Shown here piece by piece: positions 39,101 through 54,100 of a stretch of 64,000 nucleotides of DNA; position 1 is the first letter of the stretch, and each line of letters starts with the position of its first letter. This DNA comes from Serinus canaria (lineage: Eukaryota; Chordata; Aves; Passeriformes; Fringillidae). The stretch lies in contig NC_066315.1 of NCBI RefSeq assembly GCF_022539315.1, forward strand, positions 50,697,174-50,761,173, given 5' to 3'. The notes below the pieces were generated by a model, which made no database searches, had not been told where the DNA came from, and was given only the letters and a program-made list of their open reading frames with translations. The translations under genes and the position numbers were made by a program.

Positions 39101-42100
39101 TATCGAAAGTCACAGGGTACTGATCACTGATAGCCAAGTTACCCATGCCACGCAGACCAAAATGAAGAGAACACTCATCTTAACTTTAGTGACAAAGCCC
39201 CAAATAAACATACAGAGTACCTAAGATATCACATTACCGGGATGTGCAGGAGAAACAGGGACCTCAGGAAGCCGCTCAATAAGGGACAAAGCTATGACAG
39301 GAAGGTCTGCCAAATATACTGTATTTATTCCACTAGAGCATAATGAAGCATGAATAAATTAAACATTCGAAAGAGGCAGCTGTGGCAGAGGCAAGGCTGT
39401 ACCTCCTAAAGGTATGTACAAGGAATGAAGAAGGCACAAGAAACCTTCAAGGACTACCAGAACTGTTACCCTCTCTCTGTACACAGTCTGTACAAGCCTT
39501 AAAGTAGCCTTAGCAGTTATGGACCATTCACTTTAGAACTGTCAGGCACACTCAGACACATATGTATCTGTAGGGGGCATATAAAGGCCTACAATGTCCA
39601 TGTTAGTAACTGGACAGCAGGGAGAAATGTGATGTGAAGAAAAGAAGAAAGAAGAAGCAAAGAACACACATTTCTGAATGATCCTTTCATCTGGTCAACC
39701 AGATATTTAATCTTCTCACCTCCTTCTTTTACTAGACAGTAATTAAGTCCATTTTTGACAATGAATAACCTGGATGTGTAAGACACTTTTGAATCAGTGA
39801 ACAAATATTCAACAGCATCAAGCAGAACTGTCTTTCACCATCGCGCACTAATGCAGCGAATGCGTCAGTATTGCTTAGTAAAGGAGGAACAACAAAAATT
39901 ATAGGATATTTGTGTTTCAAGAAACAAAAGTTTAGCCTGTTTGTAATCCCCTCCAAAACACTGTACTAAAGCAGCAAAGCTCTTCTCATCAGTCTGTTGG
40001 TTTTGTGCCTCTGCAGAAGCAGGGTCTGGGACACCAGAGGTGGTCCCTTGGGAAGTCCTGCAGGCTCTGCAGGCCTAATAGCTTTCTCCATACTGCTCAA
40101 CAAGGGCTTTGGGAATTTAGGAGGAGCCCTAAACATCAAGAGGAGTAAGTTCCTATTTCCTGTGGATTTCATGCTATATTTTCCTTAACTGGTTCACATA
40201 CACAAGGATACAAAATCTATACATCACATTATTTGGGTATGTCCAAACTTACTGAGAGATCTCAAATATAGTAAAGATGCTTTAGTGATGCAGGTGGGCT
40301 TTGTGGATGCAGAAGTGTAAATGATTGATGGCCAGGGAATAGCTTAGGATACTCCCTGGTCATTGACTGTGGAAGAGGGAAGGACATAAATCACTCACTA
40401 AAGGGAGATCCATTTTCCTTGAGAGATGAGGAAAATATTTCAGTTCTCAGAAGCATGCCCACTTTAATTATGCCATTCCATTTCTATGCCAATCTCTCAC
40501 AGAAAGGTTATAAGGATTCTGAAAATTTGACTTACACTAATTTAAAGCCTTGTTCTGATGTCATCTCTTAATGGAAAAGCAAACCAGTTTCATTTCTGCT
40601 TCCCTGGATGGCTTGATGTATGCATGTTAGATACAGTATTTAATGCAAGGGGCCATATCTAGCTCAGGTTACACCAACTCTTACCAGTGATTTCAAGGCT
40701 TATGCTCCTACAGTAATTAATTCCTATGAAGGCAGGGTAGAGTGATGCAGAAGACCTGACATCTGCCTTCAGAAAGAGTGCCTACCAGCAGCTGCATTTT
40801 GGGAGTAGCCTTTAAGTCTTTATTTGTATGGAGACTTAACTATAAATAAATCCTTTCCAAATAGATCTCTATACACAGCAATGCCTCTTTCTCCCTACCA
40901 CAAGAAAACAAAGCATCACATGTTCAAATTGTATAAAATACATTTTTCATTGCTCTGCCTTTGTTCTCCTGTGTTGTCAAATGAGTTAGAAGAAACAGAT
41001 GATTCAAATGAAAACAGACATTCCTAAACATTCTGCATAAGCTTCAGATCTACATACTTCTCTCCAATCTACCAGATGCAGGCTTGGATTTCAGAGTTGC
41101 AGTTACCATGAAAGAAAGGGTCCATTATTGAAAAAAAATGGTAATCACTCTTACTATATAAAAGCAGAATAGCTGAATACAAATTTTATGGACTTATTTT
41201 GCACAATTCTGGCTTTTCTGTTTATTATATGCAACTTAAAAATACCATAATAATAAGATAAAATGAATTTTGAACCCTTCTCTGCTGTGCAGCTACTGTT
41301 TCTGTGAGCAAAGCCAAGTGAATGAAACATCCAGCTGGTTTTTATAACTGTAAAAAAGTTTCAGCCAAGTTTAATTTTTTAAAAATTACTCAACAGAAAG
41401 ACAGAATACTTTTAAATGAAGGAAACGGAAGAGATTTTGATGAAGGAAACAGAAGTAATGAAGGAGCTTTGTAAAGTTCCACTAGAGACGCTTAGCATTA
41501 AAAAAAAAAATCTTAGATCAACTCTCAGCTAGTAATGCAACCTGGATGCATTTAAATATCAAACATGACTGTACCACAGTATTTTCAGTCAGACCTCTCA
41601 GGAAATTGCTCTTTTTTTCAATATGTTATCAGTGTTAGCCCTTTTGAGTGATTAAGTGTGACCTATTCAAAGGCAAAACACCATATGTGTAACTCTTTCA
41701 TGATAAAAGAAAGTGGTAAATATGCCTCTGCCTTGTACCTTCACCCTCCTCCTCCCTCCCCACGAAGGTCAGTCCCTGGGGCACTATCTTGGAGAGCTTA
41801 GGGCGATTACATGGCTGGATCTCTATAGAATTCACTGAAGCTTACCTGTGATGGGGTTGTCACATTGATTTCTGGGACAAAGTTGTCATCAAATAAGTTA
41901 ATGATGTTCTCCTGTTGCAACTCCTTCGTGGGTGTGAGTTTAGGCAGTGGTGGAACTGGTGGACCTTTCCTCAGCTAGGCAGACAGTAAAAATGTCACAG
42001 ACTAGTTCAGGGATAAAAGAAAATCTTTAAGCTAGACCTAAACAAATTGTTTTAGGTTTTTACTTTTTACTACTGGCTGCTTCACCCTAAATAAGCCATG

Positions 42101-45100
42101 GGAATAAGCCATGTATTGAATGGAACTGTTTAGCTGTTCACCACCAAGTACTTGGAAATAAACATTATGGGAAGAGCAAAACAACCCTATTTGAACTCAA
42201 GGTTTCAGATTTGATACAAAAGCAACTCTTGGTTATTTTTTTTTCTGCTGTGACAGGTACACAGCACAAGACGCTAGCTCTTCTAGGCGGCCAATAGCTG
42301 GAAGGGTGATACTGCACAGAAACAATGCCTCTAAAGCTTTTTGGCTTCTTGAGTTCATTTGTGTTTCACTTTGGGATTTTGTCACTGCCCACCTGTTGCT
42401 AGCCTTAGAGTGTACTTAATGCTAAGACCATATAATCTCTGGGACCTATAGCACTTCAAAGGTGCCTAGTTCACTATATTCCTCCTGCTCTCCAGAGATT
42501 CACATTACTGTGACAAACTAGTTGCTTGGAATAATACCAAATAGTATTGGATAATTTTTAAATCTATAAAAAACCCAATAAAATAAATCCACAAAAAAAA
42601 AATCCTCAGGTGGTATAGTGATACAAGACCATCAGCACCAATGAGGCTGAGTCCTACCAGGTGAATACTCAGGCAGTGAGTTGCCACATTTTGGGAGACC
42701 AGAGAAAATAAGCATGCTCACTAGATACAAAATTAGATGTGCAGACAGCATAGAAACAATCAGCACAGAAGGTATCCCAATTCCAAAAACATCTAGAACA
42801 TCAACACAAGTCTTTGATATGCACATGAAGTATCATACACAACTCATGCTACAGATGGAACTAATGAATTAAACCAATTCTTATTTTACCAATACCAGTG
42901 AGAATACAAGTTGCTCCATTGATTAAAACAGTGTCAAACTTCCCAAACAGTGTTTGAAACAACCAATAAGACTTTAACTATCAGTAATTAGCAGAGCAGT
43001 ATTTCAGCTAGCTTTATTTTCATTGTTTTAGAGATTGGCCAGATCAGTGATATTCACTGGCTAATTTTTCCTAACGTAAGCATAAATTTGAAGATGAATA
43101 AAGAGCAGAAATATATAATGTACAAAAATTCACATGGAAGTTTCAGAAATAGGCTTTTCAAACTGTCATTGCTGGTATATGGGTCCTTAGAGACAATGCA
43201 ACTTTTTAAGAAGTATTTTGCTTTGTCACTGCAAGTCTCATCAATTCACCAATCACCTAACATTTTCTTCATTCCCCTAATATAAAAAAACATTTTCTAT
43301 TCATGTTGTGACACAGGGATGAACAACTGATGAACAGAACAGATGGCAACAGAACCAATAGCCTCCCAGCCACTACTCAGTCACAGCCTAGATGAAAAAC
43401 CCACCATGTACATCATCTCAGCTATCTTTCACTGCACAACAGGTCAGGTTCATCTGCTAGGTATCTCCTTACCTGTGTAGGTGACTTAGGTCGGGCTGGT
43501 GCCGGAGACCCGGGTGCCAGCATATGATTGGGACTAGCAGTAGGGCTAGGTAGTGGAGAGACCTCCTCTGGTGGAGACGGTGTTTTTGCAAAGCGGAGTG
43601 GACCTGAATCACTAGACAGAAGCAAAGGAATGGCAAGGACATATATATCTTGCTGACTTATCACCTTGCAACAGTTGAACTGTATCCCTGATGTAATGTC
43701 AGTGACCACAAAAGAGAGTACACATTGGAGATGAATGAAGCCATATAGTGACTAAAAGTAAAATTCCAATTAAAGACAATTAAAATTCAGTGTTAAAGGA
43801 AGTTTTAATTTTGAATGATCTTGATTTTTGGAACATTTGTTTACCTGATCATTGTAACTTGAAGAAAACAAGAGTACCTGCATTTTTTCAGATTCTGCAC
43901 TTGAAATACCTCTTCACTTATAAATTTGTAACTAGTATAAAATGTGACATGGATCTACTGTCTTTATTTCACACACTTCTTGGAACAGAACACTCTGAAA
44001 AAACCATGGGAAGGCATAACAAAAAATACTGCAAATAATTTTAAAAGCTCAGCAACTTCAGAAAGGTTTCAATAAAACAGAACACAGTCAAGATTATTAT
44101 AAAGATATCACTATTTAGAAGGACAAATTGCAACAATTTTAAACAAGCAGCAGTCTAGTGACTTCAACAGAGCTCTGCTGATACTAAGAAAAGATCTGAT
44201 GAAGTCATAGAAAGCATCTGCACTTCCCATGAAAGGTGGGAAACACTATGCTTTTCTGGTGCAAACACTGAGAAAATATCCAGCTACCTAGATATGCTTA
44301 AAGCTTACAATGAGGGAGGCTATGAACTACAGTACTCAACAACCACAGTACTCAGTAGAAGCGACTCGTACACATCCTCAGGGAGAGCAGAAGCACTACC
44401 TGATTGAGACCACAGCATAAACATGATCCTAATTCTAACACAAGAAAAACTGTTCTTTGGAAGGACAAACTCAGCTCACACTCACCACCTCTTTCTGTGG
44501 AAATATTAAAAGAGAAAAAAATAAGCAGGCATTAAGAAATTTATGTTCCAGGGTATAATCTTTGCCTACAGGACAGAGTATTGAGTAGCACACAAGTTCT
44601 TAAGATGTTTCTTTTTATGCAGTTCTTTAAAAGAAAGATTAGATATTGTACTTGTCTTGTATCAACTTCTCATGCGTCTAAAATGGAAAGCTATTTTATC
44701 TCATGAAGACCCACTTAGTAGTCTTTTAGACTATCATCACTAATAAGGGAAGTCAAAATCTATCCAGATTTTCACACAAGGCTCTGAAAATAGGACAGCA
44801 AAAGACAGTAACAAAGTAACAGAAAAAATGGATTTTCAGAAAGCTTTTTTAAAGTAAGTTCACAGCACATCAAATGACATGTAGTAATTTGCAGTAAAAA
44901 TAATTTTGTTACATAATTCTTTTTTTTCCCAGTAATGGAATGAATAATTCAGTGGGAATGAGCATGTGCATGTTGGACATGGGTGTAAAAGACACAGGTG
45001 GATAAAATACCTGCTGTTTACAAAATGCGCTGGAAATCTTCCAACACTACATTATTTTACATTGCATAAAAGTGTTTTACAAATCCTTTATGGGAATATA

Positions 45101-48100
45101 GTCCAAATTGTGAGTCCATCCTAAATGGGCCAAAGTTAAGAGCTCCGAAGGCAATATGTAATAGATGAGCACATGGATTATCACCGAAATAAACTAAAAT
45201 ACAAATTCTAGTGATGTGCTTATAAAGCAGTTCTGAATTTTGCATTACGTCAGAAGTTTCAGATTTCATTCTTTGTTCTTCCGAATTGAGATTAAATCAA
45301 ATTAATATCTTCCATATTTTTGAGGCAGACGTTATGTTGTTTGGTTAGTCTTAATTGTTGCTAATCTACCTCCATCTTGAGGGCAAATTAGCAGTAGCTA
45401 TGTGAGAAACCAATTAGTTCTTATTTATGCCTCAACATTATCTGGCTTTTGTGTTATAAACCGATTTTCTGACATTGGGTGGAAAATTTCTACATGGGCT
45501 GAGCAGTAAGACGTGCAGAAGGTGGCTAGCACACACGAGGAGGTAGAGACCGCTGGCATTACAGTCCCTAAGCAGGCAACCCCGTTAAAGAATGGAAACT
45601 TTGCCTGACAGACAATCAGGGCAGACACGTCTTCTACCACGGCGCTGCAAGAGCCTCCCTCTGCAAGCGGGGAAATCCGCGCCGTCCAGCGTAAATTCCC
45701 CTGACTAGCCAATGGTCGTCCCACAAGGAGCGGACTGTGGGAGGAGCCTGAGCACATAAAAGCATTTAACCGCGCTCCAACCAAACCCCGCTGTCTCAGT
45801 TTCTGAGCCGAGGGGCTTCTCTAGAGGTTTGCCTCGGTCGGCCCGTGCTCCCTTCTTCTTCCCTGACTCTCCGCCCTCTCCTCATGCGGTCCGTCTAGTC
45901 TTAAAAGCGTCACCGCTTCCGGCAGCAGCCTGCCCGCCGCTCCGCCCCAGCGCCTGCTCCCCGCATCCCACCGCCCTCGACGCGGCACCGTCCTGGCTGC
46001 GGCCATGGAAGCCGCGCTCTGGCGAGAGCTGCGCAGCCTCCCCCCGGCAGGGAGCGCAGGCTCCACCTGCTGGTGGATGCCGCCGGTGCAGCCCGGGGCT
46101 CTGGCGGTCGCCTTCTGACGCTGGCCTGCTTTCTCTCTCTCTCCGTCTTTGTTTTCCCTTCTCTGCTTAACTTTCTATCCCTCTCCAGTAGGGACACATA
46201 TCCTTCTTTATCATTAAATAGTTCTCAGATATAATAATTGCCTCGTTTGTGCTTGATTTTGTCCAAGAAATCCATTAAAAAGAATCACCTACGGTTTCCC
46301 TTAGAGTGGGATGTGAAAAGCTATGAAACATTGTTCAGATTGCTTATGACTAGCTGGGATTAAATGGAAATTCAGGCTTTGTATAATAACTCTAAATATC
46401 ATTGTGTCTTTATAAGTCTCACTGTTTTACATTTCAACCTTTTCTGCACATCAGTATTAGAAATAAAATTATGGCAGAAATGCTACATTTGTTGAAAGTA
46501 CAGAAAGTACACCTCTGGTGCCAGTACAGAAATACTGTACTGGCATCTCCTGACCTTTAGAAAGCACCATCTGATTTTAAACTCCTTTTGGTTTTGTGCT
46601 TTAAAACAAGATTTTGCCTGGAAGTCCTTAAAAAAATGGTATTTTGTGACATTCTCTTTATTTCAGCTTTTTTTGCTTTTATGATGTGCCCTCAGATCTT
46701 TACTTTTCCCCGTAAGTAGAAAAGATGAAAGCTGACATTCAAAGTTTGGGATTCTCACCTAATATTAGGAGCTATATCATTATAATAATAATATATAATA
46801 ATATATCATTATTTCAAGGCTTTAAAAAAGTATGAGAGTTAGCAACATAGCTGTAAACTAAGCATCTAAGAATAAATGAGCTATACACTTGGTGCAAATT
46901 GATGTAACAGTCTACAATGAGCTTGGCTAAACTGAAACAGCCTTCATTCTTTTTTGTTTTTGAAAGGACTTTCTAGAAAAATAGTCAGTGAAGAAGGAAG
47001 CTTTGCATTTACTCCTGTTGAGAAGAATTTCATCCCAGATATCTTCATCTACCATCCTGAATACCATCCTGAACAAATAATGCCTGTTACCATGTGTAGG
47101 TGTTACACATGGTGTAGGTGATTACTACCTGTGCTGAAACCCACAAAGCCTAGAGCAATGCAATTCATTAAGAAGGCAATAAATTCACCTTGGTGCCCCT
47201 TGAATGGTGAAGGCCTTGTCTGCATGCTGATCCCCCAGCTTTGTCATCACTTCATATAGCTTGTGACATAACTGTGAAAACAAAACAGTTGCCTGAGTTT
47301 ATGTGAACAACTATAGTCATGATTAAAAGGACATTATTAAAATGATAAATCTGCTTTGATAAATGATTACTTGATAATTTTATGTTACAGTATAAACGCC
47401 TTCCACAAATTCTCAGTGCCACAAAAGCCTAAAGAGAAACCCATCAAAATCCACAGAATCAACGATAATAGCAATGCTTAAAAAACATGAGCTGTTTTTT
47501 AGAGAACAAGTTCATAAGTATAGCTGACTGCTATGTGAGCTCTGATGAAGGAGGTCATTTGAAGTTAAAAAGCAACATGGGCAACCAAGAAGATCCATGT
47601 TTTCTCCTGAAAAATCTAATCCAAATTTTCAGAGATTCAGTAAAGTGAATTTTCAAAAAAATTTTGCTTCCAATTTGAAGGTTGTTATAGATAATACACT
47701 CCCATTTAGCCAGGTGCATTCACAAGATCCTCAGTGAAACTGCTTGATTTGCCTAAGAGTCACTGATAAAATGTTGCATTGCTGACAATGCATATAGCAG
47801 ACTTGAAGGGAATGTTTGTCATGTTTTTTTCCTACTGATTAAAGCAAAGAGGTGCTTAACAATTGGACACAGCAAAAATACTGAAGGCAACAGTAAACTA
47901 TAAAAATAGAAAGTGAATTTAGTGCTACAACTGATAATGCACTGCAGTCCAAAATTGTAGGGGTTGCTCCTTCCTTAAGGAGAGAAAAAATATGGCAAGT
48001 AGAAATTAATATTATGATTATAGCACAAATCTGGATCTATGGCAAATTCTCATGTGTGCCTCTGCTAGATTTTTACTATAAGGTATTTTTTGTCTGTCAT

Positions 48101-51100
48101 GCATATCATAATCCATTATACATGAGATAGTCAGTTTACTCACTAAAGCTATTTCCTTGTGAAACTTGGCTTCAAGGCTGGATACATTTTTGAAGGTGTT
48201 CACATAGAAGCCAATTCGTCTACGAAGGATGGCACAAAGGAAGGAAAGAGAGAATAAAAGGTATGTGTGGGAGGGACACAAAGGCAGATTAATTAACTTT
48301 TTTTCTGGACTACAAACAACATTCATGAATATTATTCTCAGCAAAGCAAATGATGAAATGTCAAAATTTCAGACTAATTTGTTCATGATTATTTCCATTA
48401 GTGTTAAGATATGCGTTTCACACCATCCAGTCAACCAAGCTGAGACTACTTCACATCAGATGTCTTCAGCTTTTTTTAAAGAAGAGTGGAAAAGGATGGT
48501 CTCAACTACAGCACAAGCACAGGGAAGGAAAGATGCTCTGGGCTTCCATCTCCCGCCAGACTGCACACAACCATTTCTTGAAAGGAGAAAGGTACCATTC
48601 CAGCACTGTGAGCCCCTGTGCCCAAATTTTATCACAGCATCAAGGGGAACCAGTTGCATCTTGGGTCAGCTTTAATGTATACAGCTCAGTACAGCCCAGG
48701 CGTGGGCATCCCAAGCTCAGCTCTGAAACACATGCACACGTATATAAAAGAAAAGAATTTAATATAGACTAGACATTTCTGTGTATGTCATCAAGAATCT
48801 GCTTACTTGGGGTGAATTATTACATACTTCTCCATTTCAAAAGCAGAAGCTATTTTTTAACGTTTTGTTTTATTCTTTTTCCTACTTAAAACTTCCATAA
48901 TTTCGCCCAACTTTGATTAATAAAAATTGTCTTTGGAATAAGAATAAGCCTGCAAAATGTCAACTCAATAGATTTTTTTCTTTCTGAAGAATTTTAATAA
49001 CTAAAGTAAAGGACTCTGAAAGGAATTGCTTACTAAATTATGCATATTGCTCAAATTAAATTCTACCTTTCCCTGAGACTAGCTACTGCTTCTTTATACA
49101 AAATTTACTGAAGTAAAAGGGCCCTCACTCTAAGTCATTCATATGCAGTTTTACTTTTAGTAGGCCCATAAAACAAATATCCCTAAGTGCTAAGAAGGTT
49201 TACACTGAAATAGGCAGAAATACAGCAAGGAAATCCTCTGTTGGTCTGAAATTAACAGGATTTAATTTAGAAGGCAGAGAAGACAAAGGATACTTCACAT
49301 TTTCACTCCAGATTGTCAAATGTTAAAGAACATAACACACTAATGAGATGCTTATTTTTCTACTTCTTTTGTTCTCCCATTCATATTGTCTGCATTTTCT
49401 GTATAAACACAATTCATAATTAAACATCTTGACTGAATGACCTATGCCATCAAATCATTTAACATTACAACCATTTAACATCAGTGCAGAACTATAAAAT
49501 CTGTCTTCTGGTGTAGTTATAATAAAAAATGACCTATAAGTAGATCCAAATCACCACAGACTACTCTGTGCTCTAGCATAATTATTTACTCACTAAATGG
49601 AAATATTTTTGCATCTCAGAATGGAGATATGCTAATGAATCTTAAGTGCCAACATACATTGAAAAAAATAAGCATAAATACACTTACATTACATATATTT
49701 TTGGAGCACTTGCATACATTTTTCCTTTTAATATTTCAGAACGAAATGGAGTGGAATGGATTCAGGATGGAATCTTCAAGAATCCAGCAATCCATTTTCT
49801 GTCAGCTCATTAAAATCCCCTGATTCCCTTTCCTTACTCCCCATTTAAAGCCTTGCAAACAGTATCTCTCTAGGCTTACCGTGACCACAGAGATGGCAAC
49901 TCTTCTTGCAAGTCAGTATTAAACTCTTCAAACACTTTCTGTGCTTTTTGAAATTCTTCCTCTGCCTAAACCAAAATGAAACAGATGACTTCTAAAATCA
50001 CTACGACATAAAAAAACCAAAATTATTTTTGTGTCGTTTTCTTGGTGAGTCTTTTATAATTTTTATTAACAAAGGATATTACTCAGTCTTACACCATCGA
50101 GGCCAATACAGGATTTGCTGTCCCCTCAGTCTCATCAAGAGAGCAAGTTAGGTCCCAAACAGGACTCCTTAGTGAAAGAGGCTGAGCCTGCCTATCACAT
50201 GAACCAAAGTACTCAAAACACATTTTTGCTTAGAGTTATCATTATTTCTAAGGGAGTAAAAGAAAGAGAAATTTTGTGCTCTGTCTCTGTACAGAAAAAA
50301 ATACCACCCAATTTCCCCAGGTCTTCTGCCAGCATGTTTCTGATTGTGCTACCTTGGTGATTCTGCCCTCATCTTTTCTTTTTGAGCTCTGCAGGGCTTC
50401 TAGATGATGCCTTGCACTGTCGTAGTCCACTAGCTTTCTGCTTCGTTTTGCAATGCGAGTCTGCACAGGGATAGAAATGAAAGTAAATATGAGGAGCAGT
50501 TTTAAAAAAGCCATTTAACTAACGTGTTAATTTAGTTTTCGATATATTTTTATTCTTCTTTCCCTGTTGTTCATATATGAATTATTATATCATGTAGGAG
50601 AAACATGGACGTGGTAAAAATTACAAACAAATCACATTATTTAAATAAGGAATCAATTTACTAATACTTTGGAAAGAGTTTTCATGGGTATAGGGCTTAT
50701 GGGACTTAGAATTGAGGTATCAGTGTTACATAAGACTTTTCACATTCTCTAGAACCTGTTAAACTTATGGTAACACTATATTTTCCCCTTATGTATAGTG
50801 TAAAAATTCAGCAATTAATGCATTTTTTCTGGAGTTGGAAAAATGCTAATATATACTTCTCTGTATAGTTTTTCTGACATGAACCTAAAATAGTGGAGTT
50901 CAAGACATAGATACAGATACAGATACAGATATAGATAGATATAGATATAGATATAGATATAGATATAGATATAGATATAGATATAGATATAGATATACTT
51001 TGGTATAGACTTTACAAAGCTATGTAACCCACATGCTGAGAGGGCATAATTACAGCTTGATTTAAAAGTGAGTTTAGGACTGTGCATCACTAATGTTGGT

Positions 51101-54100
51101 ATTCTTAGATTATTTTTTCTTTAGTCCTTGATGTAAATTACAAAGGGGATGACTGTGTGTTACCTGCTCAGTGATTAAACCCTCACAGAAAAAATCCAGT
51201 TATGCCCAAACAGTCATATTCAAATATAAAAGTACCTCCTCTCAACTATAGTACTTCTTTATCCTCACACATTTAATTTATCAGTCATTTCTCTGGACTG
51301 TACACTAGATGGGCATGTGACAGAAGCTAGAATCTGTATAACATTCTCTTGTGATGTATATTACAAAATCTTTTTATAACTAATTAAAAGACAGGAACCA
51401 TGGCTTAGATAAAATATACTCATGAGTGCATCCATCTAGCCAATAACAGAAAGCCTGCTTTGCATGTAATTTTTCTGGCATTTTAACAGCTGAAGAGCTT
51501 AATGTGTCCTTATTGAAATTGGTTAAAATTATCTCATACCAAAGAAACAGGAGCAGAAAAAAGCATAAAAGTTGCCCCTACAAAGGCTAATTTACTTCCA
51601 TGTACTACTGCATGAAAAATATTTTTGTTCACTTGGAAAATCAGTCCTGCCTAATGTCAGGAATTTACTTAAGGAACAATATCTTGTGCATTACAGGAGA
51701 GCATGACTTTCACCTCCCATCCTTTTTAATTTTTTTTTGCTTGTAATCTAATTTTCAATTTATTTGGCAACTCAAGAGAACTTTAAAACTTGTCCTTTAT
51801 AGAAAATCATTACTCTACTTTGATATCAGGAAATTGTCCTAGATATGTATCCAGCGTTAACAATGACCCATCCACCAGTTTTTGATGGAAGTCTTCCCAA
51901 AGTTCATCACATTTCTGAAAAGGTAGAAAGGAGAAAAATGTACTTAGTAGTTTAATGCCACTCTATACATAGGAGAAATACAAATGTAATTGGCAAAGAT
52001 TAATCTTTCTGAAGTTTTAAAATGTTCTTTATGGAATTAAATCAGAGCATAAACATAAGGTGAATGAAAAGGAATACCTTGATATTGCAAGTTTAATTCA
52101 CCACAAATTATTCTTAAACTTAATTATTAGTTTGTGTTTTCATTATTTCAAATACTAAGTGTTATGTGAAAATAAGGATGTCATGGATTCAAGGTGCTTC
52201 TTGGAGTTTCATGTCCCTCAGTGTCAGTAACACAGAATCTGTACCTGGCTTAGCTCTTGTGTCTAAGTATGTTCCCTGATGATGAACCTTGCTTACAGAG
52301 AAAGGAAGTACAACAAAAAATAGAAGAGAAAATAAAGGGAAAGGTCTTTCTATCTCATTCTTTTTGTGCCTTTAAGGTACATTTGATGGCTGATGCAGAC
52401 AAGAACTCTGCCTCGTGCTGCTGGAGAACTGGAATGACATATAGGAAACATCTCAACACCAGCTGGCAAAATAAACAAAATCTGCACCCCTGCCACCCTT
52501 CTCTGCCCTGAAGGTACAGTGCTTTCCCCCAGTCCTCTTTGGAGCTCTGGTCTAGTCACCAGGAGAAACCCCTGTAGTTTCCTGATTTGCATGAACATAT
52601 TAATGCAGCTCATGTGACAAGGACTCAATGGGTAAGATTCCTTATTACAAGCAAATCATGTTACATAGACATAGTGCTTGAGGTCCTGGATTCTCCACTG
52701 AACTAATCATTAGCACATGTTAAACATCCTGATTCCCTCTTTCTTTGTACATTTCAAAAGTCATTTAACATCCTTCCCTTTGATGGGAGGGAGGTTAATG
52801 GGTGTGAGCACTGCTCTGCAGGGCTGTTATCCTCACTGACAAGTCTGGAAAACTTCACATTTTGTCACAGTACAAGCTGGCTTATACTGGGCAATTAATT
52901 TCGCTATAAATAAGAAATCCAGCTGGCTCTGTACACCTACCCTTGGGTTGACAGACAGGAACTACAACCTCAATCACATTCCATCCTAACCTGTAGACAT
53001 CTCCCTGGTCCAGGAGCTGGTCGGTATCAAAGATCAGACCAATGAGCTATCCAGACAGGGTTTTTCAACCCTTTATAGAGTGTTTCATATAATAAACTCT
53101 CTCTATTGCCACATGGACATCAGAGTGTGTGCTGTCCCTGTCTCCGACCACTAACCCATGAAACACGTGGCTGTCCTGTGTAATAGAAAACTATTCCCAA
53201 GTGTTTGTTTTATTATAACCTACTATATGGCGTATTATAAGTGCTGTGTGATGCCAGCTTTCAGTTCATAATTTCCTACTCTAACAGAGTCCCTAGTGAA
53301 TTATTAGAATCTATTAAACATGTTTAAAAGGAATACCTAGTTTATTAACACAGCATTTAATCACAGTGGTCTACAAAGCATCACAACATTAGATCATAGC
53401 AAGCAACTGCCAGTCTTTGTATCTTGCTGATACGTATTTTGAAGAAATTAAAATAATGGAGATTCTGAGAGCTGGTGGACTCAAACAATATTGCTGAAGG
53501 ATTCTTTAGGCCATCATCTTTCCTACCACACAGAAGAAGGTCTTTTAAGGGGATCACTTTTGAAACGATTATTTATAACCTAAACTGAACAGATACATAA
53601 TTTTTTTTTTACTTTAGGCTGAGATCACAGAATTACAGAATCACAGAATTAACTAGGTTGGGAAAGATCTTTGAGATCATCCAGTCTAACCTATGACCTA
53701 ACACCACCTTATCAATTACAACATGGCACTAAGTGCCACACACAGTCTTTTCTTAAACACCTCCAGAGATGGTAACACCACCACTTCCCTGGGCAGGTGA
53801 TTCCAATGCCAAATCACTCCTTCTGTGCAAAAATTCTTCTTAATGTCCAGCCTAAACTTCCCCTGACATAGTTTAAGGCTGTGTCCTCTTGTCCTGTTGC
53901 TGGTTTCTTGGGAGAAAGACTGGCCCCCACTTAGCTACAACCTCCTTTCAGGCAGTTGTAGAGAGTGAAAAGATCTCCCGAGACTCCTTTTCTCCAGGCT
54001 AAACAACCCAAGCTCCCTCACCTGCTCCTCATAAGACTTTAGTTCCAGACCCTTCACCAGCTTTGTCGCCCTTCTCTGGGCATGTTGACATGCTCCAGCA

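Larger units (their letters stand above)
43612..47188 (-). other. AMPH: AMPH intron carrying an internal CpG-rich block
   Basis: Mostly AT-rich, but interrupted by the CpG-rich block at 45600-46200. A small inverted repeat with 11-bp arms sits at 46519-46545. No other exon was found. Confidence 0.75.
47272..50352 (-). other. AMPH: AMPH introns between BAR exons
   Basis: Introns around the exons at 48144-48219 and 49880-49965. No repeat recognised; the plus-strand frames of 123 and 148 codons at 48.2-48.8 kb partly overlap the antisense of an exon and are not genes. Confidence 0.7.

Noticed and set aside
45821..46197. Arg/Pro-rich open frames on both strands in the CpG block
   Set aside because: Overlapping frames in GC-rich DNA are expected by composition; only the Kozak-context ATG at 46005 was kept, as a tentative observation.
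48229..48772. Plus-strand frames of 148 and 123 codons
   Set aside because: Two overlapping frames over the same DNA, next to an AMPH exon, without any recognisable motif.
50815..51090. Minus-strand frame with a Tyr/Ile then Tyr/Leu repeat
   Set aside because: Product of reading the hexanucleotide microsatellite.
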